A DNA stretch of 64,000 nucleotides from Anisakis pegreffii (lineage: Eukaryota > Nematoda > Chromadorea > Rhabditida > Anisakidae). The notes under the pieces were generated by a model, which had not been told where the DNA came from, made no database searches, and worked only from the letters and a program-made list of their open reading frames with translations. A program made the translations under genes and the position numbers. Numbering within the stretch: the first letter of the stretch is position 1; each line of letters opens with the position of its first letter. The stretch spans positions 8,735 to 72,734 of the forward strand of contig JAPYMA010003031.1 in assembly GCA_035041965.1 (NCBI GenBank), given 5' to 3'. This document shows positions 48,561-61,400 of the stretch, piece after piece.

Positions 48561-51388
48561 TTAGCGTTTTGAGAGAGTTTGCGTGAAGAAAAACTGATCC
48601 AAATCACCGTAAACACACCTGAGGAAGAGAACCTCATATAAATTTGAATTGGTTGGTTGTCCTCTCAGTTGGACAACGCAATTTTGAATGAATGCCAAGC
48701 AGTCCGCTGGAGGCACATCTCGAGGTGAAGTTGCGGCTCGATACTGCAAGAGTGCTTGATCTAAAGGAAGATGATTGATTAGTTTAACCGTTAGCAATTA
48801 AAATATATCCTTCTTTCAATTCATCCTTCAACTCCACTTAATGCAAAGGGATATCGAGCGATCAAGTGCAGCTCGTAAAAGAGCACGAACTGATCATAAT
48901 CATGTGAGCACTCAACGAATCGTGCAATCAAATGAGTTCGAGACAGTGCAGAAAAATGAAGGTGAATCTTTCGAGTGACTAAGAAGTAAGAAGAAATTGA
49001 AAAGCAAAAGGGAAAAAGTATCGATCAATGTTAGATATAAGCAATCATGCATACTTTGTAAGCAGGCATTCGTTTGTCTGCGACAGTCTTGAGTCGATAC
49101 CATGTCTGAAGCAGACATCCTCATGATCGAATTAACAAATGCCTCAATATTGGACAACCTAATTAAAGAATTCAGCTGGCAGTTTCGTGCCGTATTGATC
49201 GAGAACAGCCACCTAATGTAATTTTTCACACTGATAATAGGTAGATCAACGTTTTACTGTGAAACACTCAATGGAGATATCCGTTTGTTTTTTTTGGAAT
49301 GGGCGGTTGTGAATCACTTTTATTACATGCAAATATTTCAAGCAAAATCTCACCAAAACTGCATATGAGTAGGCATGTAATTCCTGTCAGCAGCAGTAAA
49401 CGAGAATTCATAATTGCTCGAAGTAAACACTCTGAAAAAATTGATTCTTGAAACGTTATGTTCGATTATTATTACATAACATCGATAGACATTGCGAATC
49501 AGTAAAACATTTTCCTGAATCGATAGTATCTATCGATAGAATATACTGAAAACCAAATTTTCTCGATTAGACGTATACAGGTTTCAGCTCACACAGCTTG
49601 AGCTCATTCCTATTATATCACTGATGTTCAAAAATGCAAATTATGCTACCAAATCCACCTCATGAGAGTTTCCGTGAGCAGCTAGAATTCAACAAATCGC
49701 TATGCCGGCAAAACAGCTACATGAACATGGAAATTAATACGTAGCACTAACATGAAGAGTGTTTGTGTGATGACAAGTGTGTGATAGAAATCAAGATTCT
49801 GATGCTCTTTTATGCGCTCTGTCGGTATTTTTGCATGCCTTCGTTTACGATATTGCACATGCTCACAGTGTACATTTTAATAATTTGCATATTGTTATAG
49901 CCGTTTCTTTATTCTCATTGTACGGTTCGCCAGCAAAAACGACACTTGATTTCATGATGACATTGCAAAGGACATTTTCGCAACCACACAGTGATAAACA
50001 AGTTGTGCTTCATTGCAATAATTATTATCAATCATCATCAATAAAATCTGTTATTGCATTTAAAATCGCGGAATAAGCGTAGTGATGAAAAAGTATTAGC
50101 AGCTTTAATGTTAGCAGCATCTAGTCTCGAGCGGATCTTCCCAGCTCTAGTTGGCATATCGGAATGTTCGATCTGTTCTAAGTTCGATACTCTTGTCAAA
50201 GCAATCTTCGTAATTAAACTCTTCCATAAAGGTGCTTATCTAGAAATAATCTCAGAATTGTTAAGACATGCTAACGTAGGATGTTCACAGTAACGTAGGA
50301 TGTTCAATAATTCTATGCTCTGAGATACCGTAGTCATATAATGAACACATTCAAAGGTCATCGATCAAATTGCCACGTTCCCATTGCAGCAAGATTCCAG
50401 CTGTGTAAAAAACGTGAGTCTTTTCATCCAGAACCGTTGTCAGCAATTTGATGTGTATCGTTGATGAATGGTGAATTTGTCGTAAACATTTTCAAGGATT
50501 CTTTATTGATGCAAACGGAGAACAATATAAAGTTCATCAGAATCGAAGAGATAAAACAAATGATTATCGTTTATAAGGAATAATAACAGATAATTGGATA
50601 ATAGATACAAGCCGGATCATAGCCTGGCTGAGGCTCACAACATTAATGCTATTGGTACACCACTCGGTTTCAAGCAAAACTTTCCTCCGCGAACGGGAAT
50701 CGAACCCGCGACGTACCAATTACCGGTTGGGGCTCTACCTCTGAGCTACCGCGGAGACCGTTCAGTCTCTGCCGAGTGGTTGCGTTAAGATCGCAATCAG
50801 TTCTTCAGTGCACACAATGCGAAAACTGATCTGATGAGCGTCAAACGCTACAATCAGTATCTATTATCCAATTATCTGTTATTATTCCTTATGTTATCGT
50901 GATCGCGGGTAGATCAGTTCGCTCTGATTGTAGCGTTTGACGCTCATCAGATCAGTTTCGCATTGTGTGCACTGAAGAACTGATTGCGATCTTAACGCAA
51001 CCACTCGGCAGAGACTGAACGGTCTCCGCGGTAGCTCAGAGGTAGAGCCCCAACCGGTAATTGGTACGTCGCGGGTTCGATTCCCGTTCGCGGAGGAAAG
51101 TTTTGCTTGAAACCGAGTGGTGTACCAATAGATTATCGTTTAATTAAAAAAAATAAACAAACAGCACAACAATCATGCATTTTCATCAAAAACTCGTTCG
51201 GTTACCACCAGCTTCATCATCTCTACCTTGCAAGTTATCAATTTGGCCGTACAAACATCTTAATAAGTTGTATTCGAATAAACTCGTTCCCATCTGTTGT
51301 CCTCTCAGGATCTCATCGCATCTCTGAATCAGCATTGGACAATTATCGCCGAGGACATTCGAAGCACGACAGTGTCTGCCAGCTTGCG
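48561..51388 (-). CDS. Partial gene for a repeated cysteine-rich protein (C-terminal exons)
   Basis: Three minus-strand exons join in phase: 51388-51227 (after TTTGTTTTCAG), 49105-49055 (after TCTGCTTCAG) and 48760 downwards (after TTCCTTTAG), ending at a stop at 48563-48561 unless it is spliced at TACG|GTGATT (48608). The first and third exons encode related modules: CPMLIQRCDEILRG…EYNLLRCLYGQIDN and CLAFIQNCVVQLRG…EVLFLRCVYGDLDQ. The middle exon adds DCRRQTNACLQ. The pattern of paired cysteines around a leucine-rich helix faintly recalls GDNF-receptor/GAS1 domains, but I would not assign it. The incoming phase (one base missing) shows that at least one upstream exon exists. I did not find it. 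The 2.1-kb intron 51226-49106 contains the tRNA inverted repeat. Confidence 0.6.
50685..50755 (-). tRNA. tRNA-like gene, left copy (loop reads GGT, Thr, uncertain)
   Basis: On the minus strand the 71-nt sequence has a 7-bp acceptor stem (TCCGCGG with TCGCGGA), a D arm GCTC-AGAGGTA-GAGC and a T arm GCGGG-TTCGATT-CCCGT. Pol III promoter boxes are perfect or near perfect: A box TAGCTCAGAGG, B box GGTTCGATTCC. A TTTT terminator follows shortly downstream. The anticodon arm is odd: a 4-bp CCAA/TTGG stem with loop CCGGTAA, so the central triplet is GGT and the base before it is C instead of the near-invariant T. It is identical to the copy at 51025-51095. It could be a functional unusual tRNA, a pseudogene, or a tRNA-derived element. 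Confidence 0.75.
51025..51095 (+). tRNA. tRNA-like gene, right copy (loop reads GGT, Thr, uncertain)
   Basis: Identical in sequence to the minus-strand copy at 50685-50755 and divergent from it. Acceptor, D and T arms are intact, the internal A and B boxes are present, and TTTT follows at about 51102. The anticodon arm is four pairs with loop CCGGTAA. Both copies sit within the 208-bp inverted repeat, so the flanks are duplicated too, not only the gene. Confidence 0.75.
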
Positions 51389-54300
51389 CTGAAAACAAAT
51401 CATTTTCATCACTTTGGTTTTAGATTAACAGTTTCTGATATATAAGAGACTGTCTGGTAATAGTCTTCGAACAGTGTTCAGGTTGAGTAATTCTATTGAA
51501 TGGTGTTACCAAACGGAAAAAAATAGACTAGAAACTGAGCATCAAAAAGCTGAGTGCAGTTACCTCTCAAGCAAGCATTCGATTGAATTGGGCATCTCCC
51601 CTGTGCACGTACCAGACCTAAAATATCAGATGCAGTTATTTAGTCGAAATATTCAAAATTTCAATGGATCAAATAAGTGATGTTTAAAAATGTGAGCATT
51701 TCTCGTAACAAACACACTGGACTCATCATCACTCAGCGATATTATCATGCAATACGCTCTATCAATCTAATGAACTAGCAGATGTGACAAGTTAATCATG
51801 TGATGGTTATCAAGCAATTCTTCTACCCGCATTCATCACGATGCATGCAAGCATCGTCAAGATAACGAACTTCGAGTCTATGGTCGTTTGATTACCTGAA
51901 TGCAAAATGCAACTGACTTGTTAGCATTTCTTTCTCAAAAATATGCCATAACTCATTCACAAATTATTCCATTCCTATGCCAACAATTAAACATGCAAAA
52001 GTGTTCATCGCATACGAACACAAAACGTGGAATATCATGAAAATTTTTCTGGTCCAGCTACTCAGCCCCATTGAACTTTATCAATATTTATTCTCCCGTT
52101 CTGTCACCACTTCTAAAACCTGGACTGATGCGACACTACCGAGATTTACTGGCATAAGATTGGATACAGGTAAACCATAGAACTGTTCCGAACTCAACGT
52201 TATCAGAACAAAGTGAGGAACTTACAGTTCAGGAGGAGTGAACGTTTCAATAATGTGATGAATTGATGAATTCGATTTGATTCAAAATTCGAGCATTCTT
52301 TTATACGGAAAGATATGTTCTAGTGTCATCGTTACTGATAGGGATGCAGCTTGCTGATACAATATCACTAGATGTACAGTCATTGTGCATGCTACTTCAA
52401 CGAACAGTATGAATTTGAATACTGTTTCGCTGCAATGGCTGCTGTCTGGACATCTACGAGGTTTATGCTTGTGCACTATATTCTGTTGACAAGTTTTGTG
52501 TTGCTGATGTTATTCAGATCTGTCGAAGTAATACTCTGCGCTTCAGAATATGGTGATACTATATTCAGATATCATCGATTTTTTCAATGCACAATACTCA
52601 GAAAATTCTGATTATGCTGAATGACGCCGTCAATTTTACTAACTGTTGTCGAAATTTTCCGCTAGCCATCAAATTTGGCTTGGCGTCTCTAAAACTTCAC
52701 TTGATATCAATTTCATCAAATACAACGTTAACTTGGATCACATGCAAACGTTTCATATACAATACAGTCAATCACGATTTTTCAAGTAAGGTTGGAAAAG
52801 ATGTGCAAGCAGTATCGATCTGAGTTTTGACTCGATAGGCATTCATGAAAGGGGTCACCGAAAATTTGAGGATGATTTTTTTGTAAGTGATGTGATCATA
52901 TATCACCGAGATATCACCATACAGGGCATGTTACCATCCATTTGTTATCCACTTGAAAATGTGCACGAAACAGTTCCACGCGCAGAAGAAACTCCTCAAC
53001 CGGTGCCGATGAAGCCATGCAAGTTTATAAGACATAGCTCTTGTATAGTCGCACTAATCTGCGAAACATTGTTTTCTGTCATCATATTACCGGGATAATA
53101 TGATATTTATATGCACTTGAATATGCTCAATAATTTCTCTCTGAACGAAATTTCGTTGGAATTGATTCGTTTGATCTCAGCGTTGATAAAACAGATTGTT
53201 TTTACTTTATTCTTACTCCAGAAAGCATTCTCATTCGAATAGATTCAAACCGAACACATTTTCGTATGGAAAACATGTGACTGCAAATATGTGAAATTCA
53301 TGAGATGTCTGCACTCACGTGTTCAGCACATGTAAATTTGTGCGGTGAGAACCTGTTCGAAAGGAATACTATGAATGCGTTAGGGGAGAACCGATTCGAA
53401 AGAGTGGTAATATAGCAGAAATGATCGTTAGCAGTCTTCCAAACTTGAAAATAAATATCATTCCATATTGAATCCACACAATCAAATCAACCTACGACGA
53501 CGGATAAATAGGCAAAGACGAAATCTAGGCAGAAAACTCATAAACAACTAATTGGAAAATAGTGCAATTGCATATGATAAATCAGGTGTTAATCATTAAG
53601 AGCAATAATAATGTACTTGGTCGTGATGATGACGTTCTGCGGCCATTTGTGATAGAAATCAACAAACGGCACGTAATCGTCGCGAAAGAATCAATCCGGA
53701 AATTGCACACTGCGAAGAGTCAAAATAAAATTTCATCGCATTTCGATTTAATGTTGAATTAGATTGGTTCTGAATGTGTCTTGTTCTCAGAATGATGGAT
53801 TTTTGACATACGAATGTTGACATTCGCGATCATTCATTCGCAACAATTCACAGAACGAACGTTTCTTTCGAACTCGTATTCATTCGTCTGAAATGATTAA
53901 AAGGATTTTAGTGCCGAAAACTACGACTCACTGCTGTAATCAAAATGTTGCATTCAGCGTATTCACTGGATACGGTGATGTGGAAGTGTGAATATATCGC
54001 CGCACTTATACACAGCTTGAATTTCATACGTTGAACAACATGTCACGCACACAACAAAAACGAACGCATATTGGTTGAAAGTTGTGATTCGATGAATTGT
54101 CAACGGCAGCTGCTCTCAACTGAATGGATCACGAAAGTGCATGAGACTATGATCTTGTGACGTTGCGATCAGCTCTAAGATCGCTTTAAAACATCATCTG
54201 AATTAAGATTTTGATCCGAATTTGGGAAAAAAACTGAGGATGACGCAGTATTTTCAGGCGTTAGTTTTCAAAATCATTTAACTGTGATCCAGTTTAGAGT

Positions 54301-54503
54301 GGGTCAACTAAATGAATAAAATTTGGCTGTGATATCAATGATGTCATTTCAGCTTTTTGTCTCCGAACGTTTGACATTCACAGCGGATTTAAGCAAACTC
54401 AGTTAACATTCGTATGCAGAAAGCGATCAGTTTGGTATGCAAGCATTTTGTGAAGACTAACTTTTGCGCAATCAGCGATTCATTCGGATTCTATTCTCTA
54501 AAT
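51389..54503. other. Intergenic or unresolved exons
   Basis: No gene that I can join. Possible isolated exons are a plus-strand segment at about 52928-53023 (after ACCATACAG, reading ENVHETVPRAEETPQPVPMK, donor-like GTTTAT) and a plus-strand frame ending at 53762 (DDVLRPFVIEINKRHVIVAK). A minus-strand segment near 52395-52476 reads RRCPDSSHCSETVFKF and might belong to the cysteine-rich gene upstream. None has a confirmed partner or family. Confidence 0.4.
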
Positions 54504-54671
54504 CAGTGGTTCCCAACCTTTGTTGCTCCGTCGACTCGCTGGAAAATTTTAAGATGATCTCGTACTCCCTACCTTACCTCGTACACCCTGCCGCACCCTC
54601 ACTCACCCCCTCTCACCCCACCCTCTCTCGGACTCCCACGGGCTCCATGGACCCCAGGTTAAGAAACCCTG
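54504..54671. mobile_element. hAT-type MITE with 8-bp target duplication
   Basis: The 168-bp element begins CAGTGGTTCCCAACCT and ends AGGTTAAGAAACCCTG, giving 16-bp terminal inverted repeats with 12 matches. It is flanked by perfect 8-bp duplications CTCTAAAT at 54496-54503 and 54672-54679. The interior is pyrimidine-rich (CTCACCCC-type) with no coding capacity. Terminal sequence and target length are those of hAT elements. The perfect duplication indicates a younger insertion than the 9.7-kb element. Confidence 0.9.
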
Positions 54672-54679
54672 CTCTAAAT

Positions 54680-57600
54680 TGTAACTTTTGGCAACTATAG
54701 AATAGTTTCAACTGCTTTCACGTGATCCTTTCCCATCAATATTTTCCTCCAGTTACAATCGGCAATTATTGTCAATCACTTTCGAGCACAACTTATCAAG
54801 TGCAACATTTTAAACCATAATATCAATTTGTGATGAATTGAGTCGCTAATTGTTCTGCCGTTTTATTGCGTTTGACGAATACAAACGTCTGATCTTTGTT
54901 CCACCTGTGTTATGCAATGCAATAATCACATTATGTGAAACACTTCATGAATGCTGAATGTTAATGACACCATTTTAGATGATTTCCCCTCAGTTAAAGC
55001 GAAATTCTACTGGATTCTCACTTCTCAAACATCAGCATACTGTCAGCTCCAGATCATTAATTGAATCTTGTGAGAACGTTTCGATATTCAATATGAACCG
55101 TTCATTTCCCAGTCCCCATTCAATCAGAGTGATTAATGATGACGATAACAATTAATAGCAACAATCACTCATTGATTCAACATTAACATCGTTCGACAAT
55201 CCAATATCAGAATATGGGTCATGAAGTGTTAATTGAGTCATTCTGAATTAACCCAATCAAATTCTCAGTATTATGAATCTGATTGTGAGATGTCAGTTCG
55301 ATGTTCGAGTCGTGCGGCATCCTTCATCGTTCACTCTCCGTTTTGTCTGGTATCTGTTTTCCGCCACGCACTGAAATGTCTCCGGTTTCTCCGCATCTGA
55401 CAGTCATCAGCCAATATTTAGATGCAACCATTCAATAACGGATGCAAACTGAAAAACAAAGTTTAATTTGTTACCTGAATACTTTAGTTGGTAGAAGGTG
55501 ACGGTTAGAATTTCCCGGGCCTTCTAGATCAGACAAAAAACAACCCTTCCAAGGACATTATTGATCGAACTGCTCTTTTTTTTCGATTCAGAAACACTCA
55601 CGCTTAGTGAAATGCAGCATTCATGCCTTGTGCGAAAATAAATTCTTAGACTACATCCTGTTCTGTTTGCACTGTGCATAAATTCACAGAACGCTTGCCC
55701 TACATCGATTTGCTGACGATCACTTCTCCAAAATGGTCATTTTTGATACTCCACGACTTATCAATAGTGCTCAGTAATCCAAGTTTTGTGCAGTTTCTTC
55801 TAATGCACATTTTGGTTGTTTCACACACATATCAGTCCAATTGACCGTTGATTTTATGCTTTCCAGTGCACGACTTCTCAGTGGTTTGGGACATTCAGAT
55901 GCAATGAAGTCAACTTGAGCTTAGATGTTTGAATGCTTTACTTTTCAAAAATCCTTGATATCAGTCGGCTACAAATTGACTTGTTTGTGCTGTTTTTCCA
56001 TCCGTCTTTCCTCTCCGCTTCCATCTTAACTTACTCTGTTGAGCTGCCCGATCAACATCATGATCCTTTTAATATCAAATTAGTGCCCCCTCTACCCTCA
56101 ATGCAAAGATTATCAGAGGTTACGCCATCGCAGTTAATCGGTGACACTCACAAACGGTTTAACTGTTGGCAGCTTTGACTGTCGCGGTTAGCAGTTTGAC
56201 TGATAACACCTTTTCTCGACTGAATGATTTCGATACCTATTCTTGCTAATTGATATGGAATGATTCTTTTCAGCAAGGGATGAAAGTTTAGGACGAATTT
56301 CACGGAGGTAATAGTGCTATTGAGCGTACCCTTTAAAAGATGGTACCCTTTTAGGTAAGCGATCCTCCCACGATCACATCTTTAAACTCTTTATGATCGC
56401 TACTTATGATTACAAGATTAGAATGGCAAACTCATTGAACGATCGCATAACTCTTATACAAATCATAAATTTATTAATTACGCCGATACTATCACGCACC
56501 AACTGTTTGCAGTTCCTTCCTCTCGGTGTTCATCGTTTTCAGCAAAATCGGCTTCTTAAATTGTCCTTGCTGCTAGAGCCCTGTCGCAAATCCAGGACGC
56601 GTGCAACTCACTGTTTTCGTGAGATCATTTTTAATGAGTTCGAAGTTGAAAATGATTGGATTAATGAGAAACAAGCAATGATAATGTGCTGTTAATGAAG
56701 TGGTAAGGTTGGATGATGAAACACGATAGCGATATGTACCAGTTGAGAACTCGTTATGGGCGGGTATCTTGCTAAAGTATCAATCTGCGTATCTATTTCA
56801 TATTCAATCTGCCGTCATGATCATTTATCAACTCACAACAATTCCCGTATTAAATAATTATCCACTCAAATATTAACGTCAATATTTCCCTATCACAACG
56901 TCATTATCATCCATCTAATTAACCTGTCCGATAGTGCTTATGTTGTTGACTTCATAAATCTGTAACGTGTCTCCTCCATGTAAGGCTCTGCTCTGTTCTT
57001 CGGAAGTATTCAAAACAGCGATTTTGAGGTTGTTCTTTAGAAGGTTTTAATTTTAGCGCTCAGTAGCAAACGCTTGCAGTTATGAGTAGTTGGCGTTTTA
57101 GAAAGATATCTTCTTGATGAGTTCTTCTGCAGAAATACCTGTCCGATGCTGGCATTTGAAAAGATCAAACATTTCTTAGTGATTCCTTCAATTCGAACAT
57201 CACTTCGTTTACTTACTTATCTCTGTCGTCATGCCCATTCATTCTTTAGATGCCAGCTTCATAAACTTGCGCAAAGGTCGATTTATTGTTTCGGTCTCAG
57301 AAACAAGTCACAATTCTCAACAAAAATTTTATCTATCCTATAGAAATTATGAGAAATTGATGTCGTCGAAGCAAACACTTTAAACGGAGCGATCACTCAA
57401 AATAATTTTTTCACAGAACCTTCATAAAGGGTAATGGAACTGAGAAGGTAGATGAAAATTAAAACTTTCAAAATTCAACATATGCCCTTCATGGCGCCTC
57501 AGCTGAACAAACAGTGTATATGACGGTTAGAAAGTCCACTGTTTTCCGACAAGGTTTTGAATTATGGCAGCAATCTACGCTGCCAAAATTCACTTCTCTT

Positions 57601-58437
57601 CTGTCAGTAAAATACTTCTATTGACGAATCAAGAGAAAATCAACAAATTCAACGAATGATCAAGAGATTCACTACAAGCTTTCATCAGTTACACAGAACG
57701 AATCAATTCCTCACGATCAAATAAGTATTTTGAAAACATTATTGGAGAAATGCTGAAGGCATTCGAAAGTCAACAATACTATGATAACCCTTTTAATCCT
57801 TCCAAATTCTCCGGTCCTCTCTGAGAATCCTTCCTACCAAAAGTCAAAATTCGGCACTGAATACATATCACCACTCTGTTCGATAGTTGAACATAACGTA
57901 TCATCGAAATGCGATGAGACAATATTATACGTCACACACTTCCTAACGAATTACCATCCAAGTGTAATACTACTTGCAGTGATGAAACATACCTATGATG
58001 TGATTAAGATTATCAACCACTTGATGCAACCTGCAAAGCGAATGAATATTGTTCTTGTTTCTTTTGCGCTTTTGTGATGATCATTGTGACAGACTTTGAT
58101 AAACGATTAATAATTGAGAGTTGTTGATTAATAGCACGTTAATTAATATTGATGGGTTTCGTTTGCTGCTGGGGGTGGTATTTGGACGCTTCACATCTTG
58201 TGTGAAAACGATCTTCGTTTTGTGTTGCCCACCGGTGGGGTCCTTGAAATTCCGCTCGTAAATCATAGTCGCTGTGCTGAGTCATGTGCATTTTTTCTTC
58301 AAAATTTGTTGAACGGAGCACTGAAAATTCAGTCAATTAATGCTTCCTAGGTGATCACTGAACATGAGTGTCCATCGGTAACGTTTCCTTGTGCTGAAGA
58401 TGTTGAATGTTTGCGTTAGATGAATGCCATTTTTCAG
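54680..58437. other. Intergenic upstream of the transporter
   Basis: No supported gene. Plus-strand frames at 55933-56178, 56393-56695 and 57781-58077 are open but lack family resemblance and splice context. Overlapping minus-strand frames lie at 58081-58336, with two frames open at once. The last few hundred bases should contain the promoter of the transporter, but no clear TATA box was identified. Confidence 0.5.
58427..58437 (+). other. Putative trans-splice acceptor of the SLC17-like gene
   Basis: CCATTTTTCAG ends at 58437, 20 bases before the ATG, with no coding exon upstream. This is the layout expected for spliced-leader addition. Confidence 0.55.
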
Positions 58438-58457
58438 ATTAGAAGATATCTTTTGGA

Positions 58458-61400
58458 ATGCCAACTGCACGAGGCTTGAATTTGCAATCTGCGAACGAAA
58501 TCGTCTCGCAGCACCAACCGCAATCCGAACAACAACCACGCAAAGTACTGAAATGCAATGAGCTGTTCGGCACGAGAGCACGTTTCCTCATAATGTTCCT
58601 CCTGTTGCTTTGTCTTGCTGCAGTATGGTGCAATATTCTCGCATTTAATATCGCCATTATTTGTATGCATCCTCACAGGTTCCATTTTTTTCAATGAATA
58701 ATTTATTTAATTATAAGAGACAAGCACTTTAAGATGAAGGATTCTCGAGACTTGAGAATTCTGTTACCTTCAACAAGTCGTACCTGCATTTGTCCGATTA
58801 GATGTATAGAGTTGGTCAATGCACTCAATGATGATTGCGGACGAGTGTTAAGGAAAACATGATTGCGTTTCAGAAGAGGACTCTACGTTCTTAATTTTCT
58901 TGACGTGCACTCAATCATCTATCTTACTCGCGTTATCGAGAACGCAATCAACAGAAATTGAAGTATTTATTCGAATAATAAGATATCTTCTGAAATGCCA
59001 ATAAAATAAGATGCATGTGGCCGGTATCACTGCTGGAATAGTAACATGTTTTATCACTCTTCAAAGTTTCAAACAAAAAATCCTTTTAGAACTCGTAACG
59101 GTACGATCTCATCGTTGGAACTGGAACTTGCTCAACGTTCTCAACAAGAGCATGATCCGGATGATCCGCATGTGATTGGGTTTTTTGGGAAGCAAATAAT
59201 TTGGTATACACCATCGGATAAAAGTTTACTGATTGCCGCAGTAGCCGTTGGCGCTCTCGTAAGTATCACATCTTTGACAGGCATTTCTTATTCGGAACTT
59301 CGTTCTGAAATGATGAACACTCATCGAATTTCTTGACCGTCAAAATGAAACGCTAATTTATGAACACATCTAATTTCTATCGAATACAATCCCTACGGCA
59401 ACAGTACCGTTATATTGCGAAAAATATGACGGAAACATGGATATATTCATGCAGTTTACAAAACTGTATGAGGACATTTTGCAGAAAAATCAGAAACAAA
59501 TATTGGGGAGTATTCTCAAGTTGAGTTCCGTTCAAAACAGCCGTATATTCTTTTGTGATATCACAAAAAATGTTGACAAACCAAGCAGCACATTTCAGGC
59601 AGCCAATGTGCCCGTTGTATGGCTTACGAATCGTTACGGTATTCGAATGACATTCGGTTTATTGGGATTGTTATCCTCTGCAGTCACCTTACTAATACCA
59701 GTGGCTGCAAGACTTGGCTTGCACTATTTTCTTGTTATTAGGGCAATTCAAGGAGTGGCTTTCGCGGCTAATTTCTCTGTTATTGGCAGTTTCAGCAGTC
59801 GTTGGACATACTACAAACAAGTGAGTTCGTTATTGAAAGCGGCGATCATTAGCACGGAATTGCGTGAGTGATTGTAGTAGCTAACAAAGTACTCGCATAT
59901 CTAATTTGCTCACCAGCTTTTTGTTGATGTCATTGCCACACGTAGAATTTCATCATGGAATGATCAGAAACGCATTCGGAACATAGCTGTCGTGGATGCC
60001 TTAAATCTGAGGTGCGACCAGCAGCTTATCACTCTAACGATAAGTGTAACATCGATCACTTGATCAGTGTAGCGATCAGTTGCTGATTCCGTTTCTGAAC
60101 GTTCCTTTTGCTAGCAGAGCTCGTAGGCTGCAAAACTTCATTGCAGCCCATCTCCAGAGTACCGTAGAGAATTGAAAAGATAATCTTGAAGTCACTGAAG
60201 CAAAAATCTGTCGGAAAAATCGTTCACAGGCAAATTCGAAACACCAAAAAGTAGGTTTTCAGAATGGGATGATTGTGTCCGCGCTGGTTGCACACTTCCA
60301 ACTCGCACCAGCAATCACAATGCCTATCGGTGGAATGCTGTGTACCAATTTCGGTTGGCCATCCGTCTACTACTGGCATGGAATAGCATCATTCGTGTTG
60401 TTTTCGATCTTCATTGTAGCATATCGCAACTCACCGAATAAACATCCCATCGTTAGCGATGTTGAACTCAGCAAAATATCACTGGGCAAAGATTTCGTGA
60501 CGTATGCTATCCAATACTTTCTTCGTATATTTGAAACACCTGGCTCGTTGCTTTCTGACTACTTCCACCGCGGATTTGTTTCTACTCAACTGAGAAACAG
60601 ACCAATCAAGTGATCAAACAAAGTCACGAAAAACAATTCTCGAAATTCATAGGCATGATTGCCCAAAAATTTCAAGCATGCTCCACCATCCATATGTCCA
60701 GGTCAAACGATGGCAATGTATAATTCCTTTGAGTATTTCAGTAAATCAGAACAACGTCAAGTACCGTACGGTAAAATTTTGACGACGTTCGCAGTGTGGG
60801 CGATTTGGATAGCGGCATTCGGCAATTTTACGTGTGTCAATTTGATGTTCCTTTTCTCGCCGACGTTCCTCCACGCTGTGCTCGGATTCCATGTTCACCA
60901 CACTGGTTTAACGGCCGCATTTGCACCGTTACTTCAATTTGCGATAAAAATCAGTTGTGGTATTGCGAGCGATAAGATCAGAAATGTTGATGAATCTGTT
61001 AAGCTGAAGGTTGGTTTCAGTGAGTTTTTTTTTTTTAATGTGAAGATGTTCACTTGTGCCCCGGCGAAAATTTCAGACAATATATCATCTAAATCGTTGA
61101 TATTTCAGTTGTCCCGATCTTCTAAGCTTTCATGTAAGGAATTCTCCGATTCCGTCACTTATTGTCCTTCTACTGATATTCAATTAAATTCGAATATTTC
61201 AGGCATTCAATTCATTGGCTTTCTTCGGTAGCGCAACGTGTCTGATAGCGCTCACTCTTATGAATTATGAATATAGCAAGATCAGTCTGGCGTTTTTGGC
61301 TGTTTCAAGTGGCTTCCTGGGATTCACTACCGGAGGCTTCTTCAAGGTATTTACTCGTAAATCATTCGAAGTTTGCGATGTCTTTCACTACAACAGTGGA

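Larger units (their letters stand above)
50562..51142. repeat. Large inverted repeat carrying two tRNA-like genes, flanked by 12-bp direct repeats
   Basis: Arms 50649-50857 and 50924-51131 are inverted copies of about 208 bp that differ by a single-base length change. They are separated by 66 bp. A second inverted pair of 36 perfect bases lies at 50573-50608 and 50857-50892, bracketing the left tRNA unit and filling most of the loop. The direct repeat GATTATCGTTTA flanks the whole block (50562-50573 and 51131-51142). The structure could extrude a very stable cruciform. It may have arisen by fold-back template switching, or by insertion with a 12-bp target duplication. Confidence 0.9.

Noticed and set aside
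50594..50788. Plus-strand frame with RTGIEPATYQLPVGALPLSY
   Set aside because: This is the familiar spurious peptide obtained by translating the antisense of a tRNA gene. It covers the minus-strand tRNA-like gene exactly.
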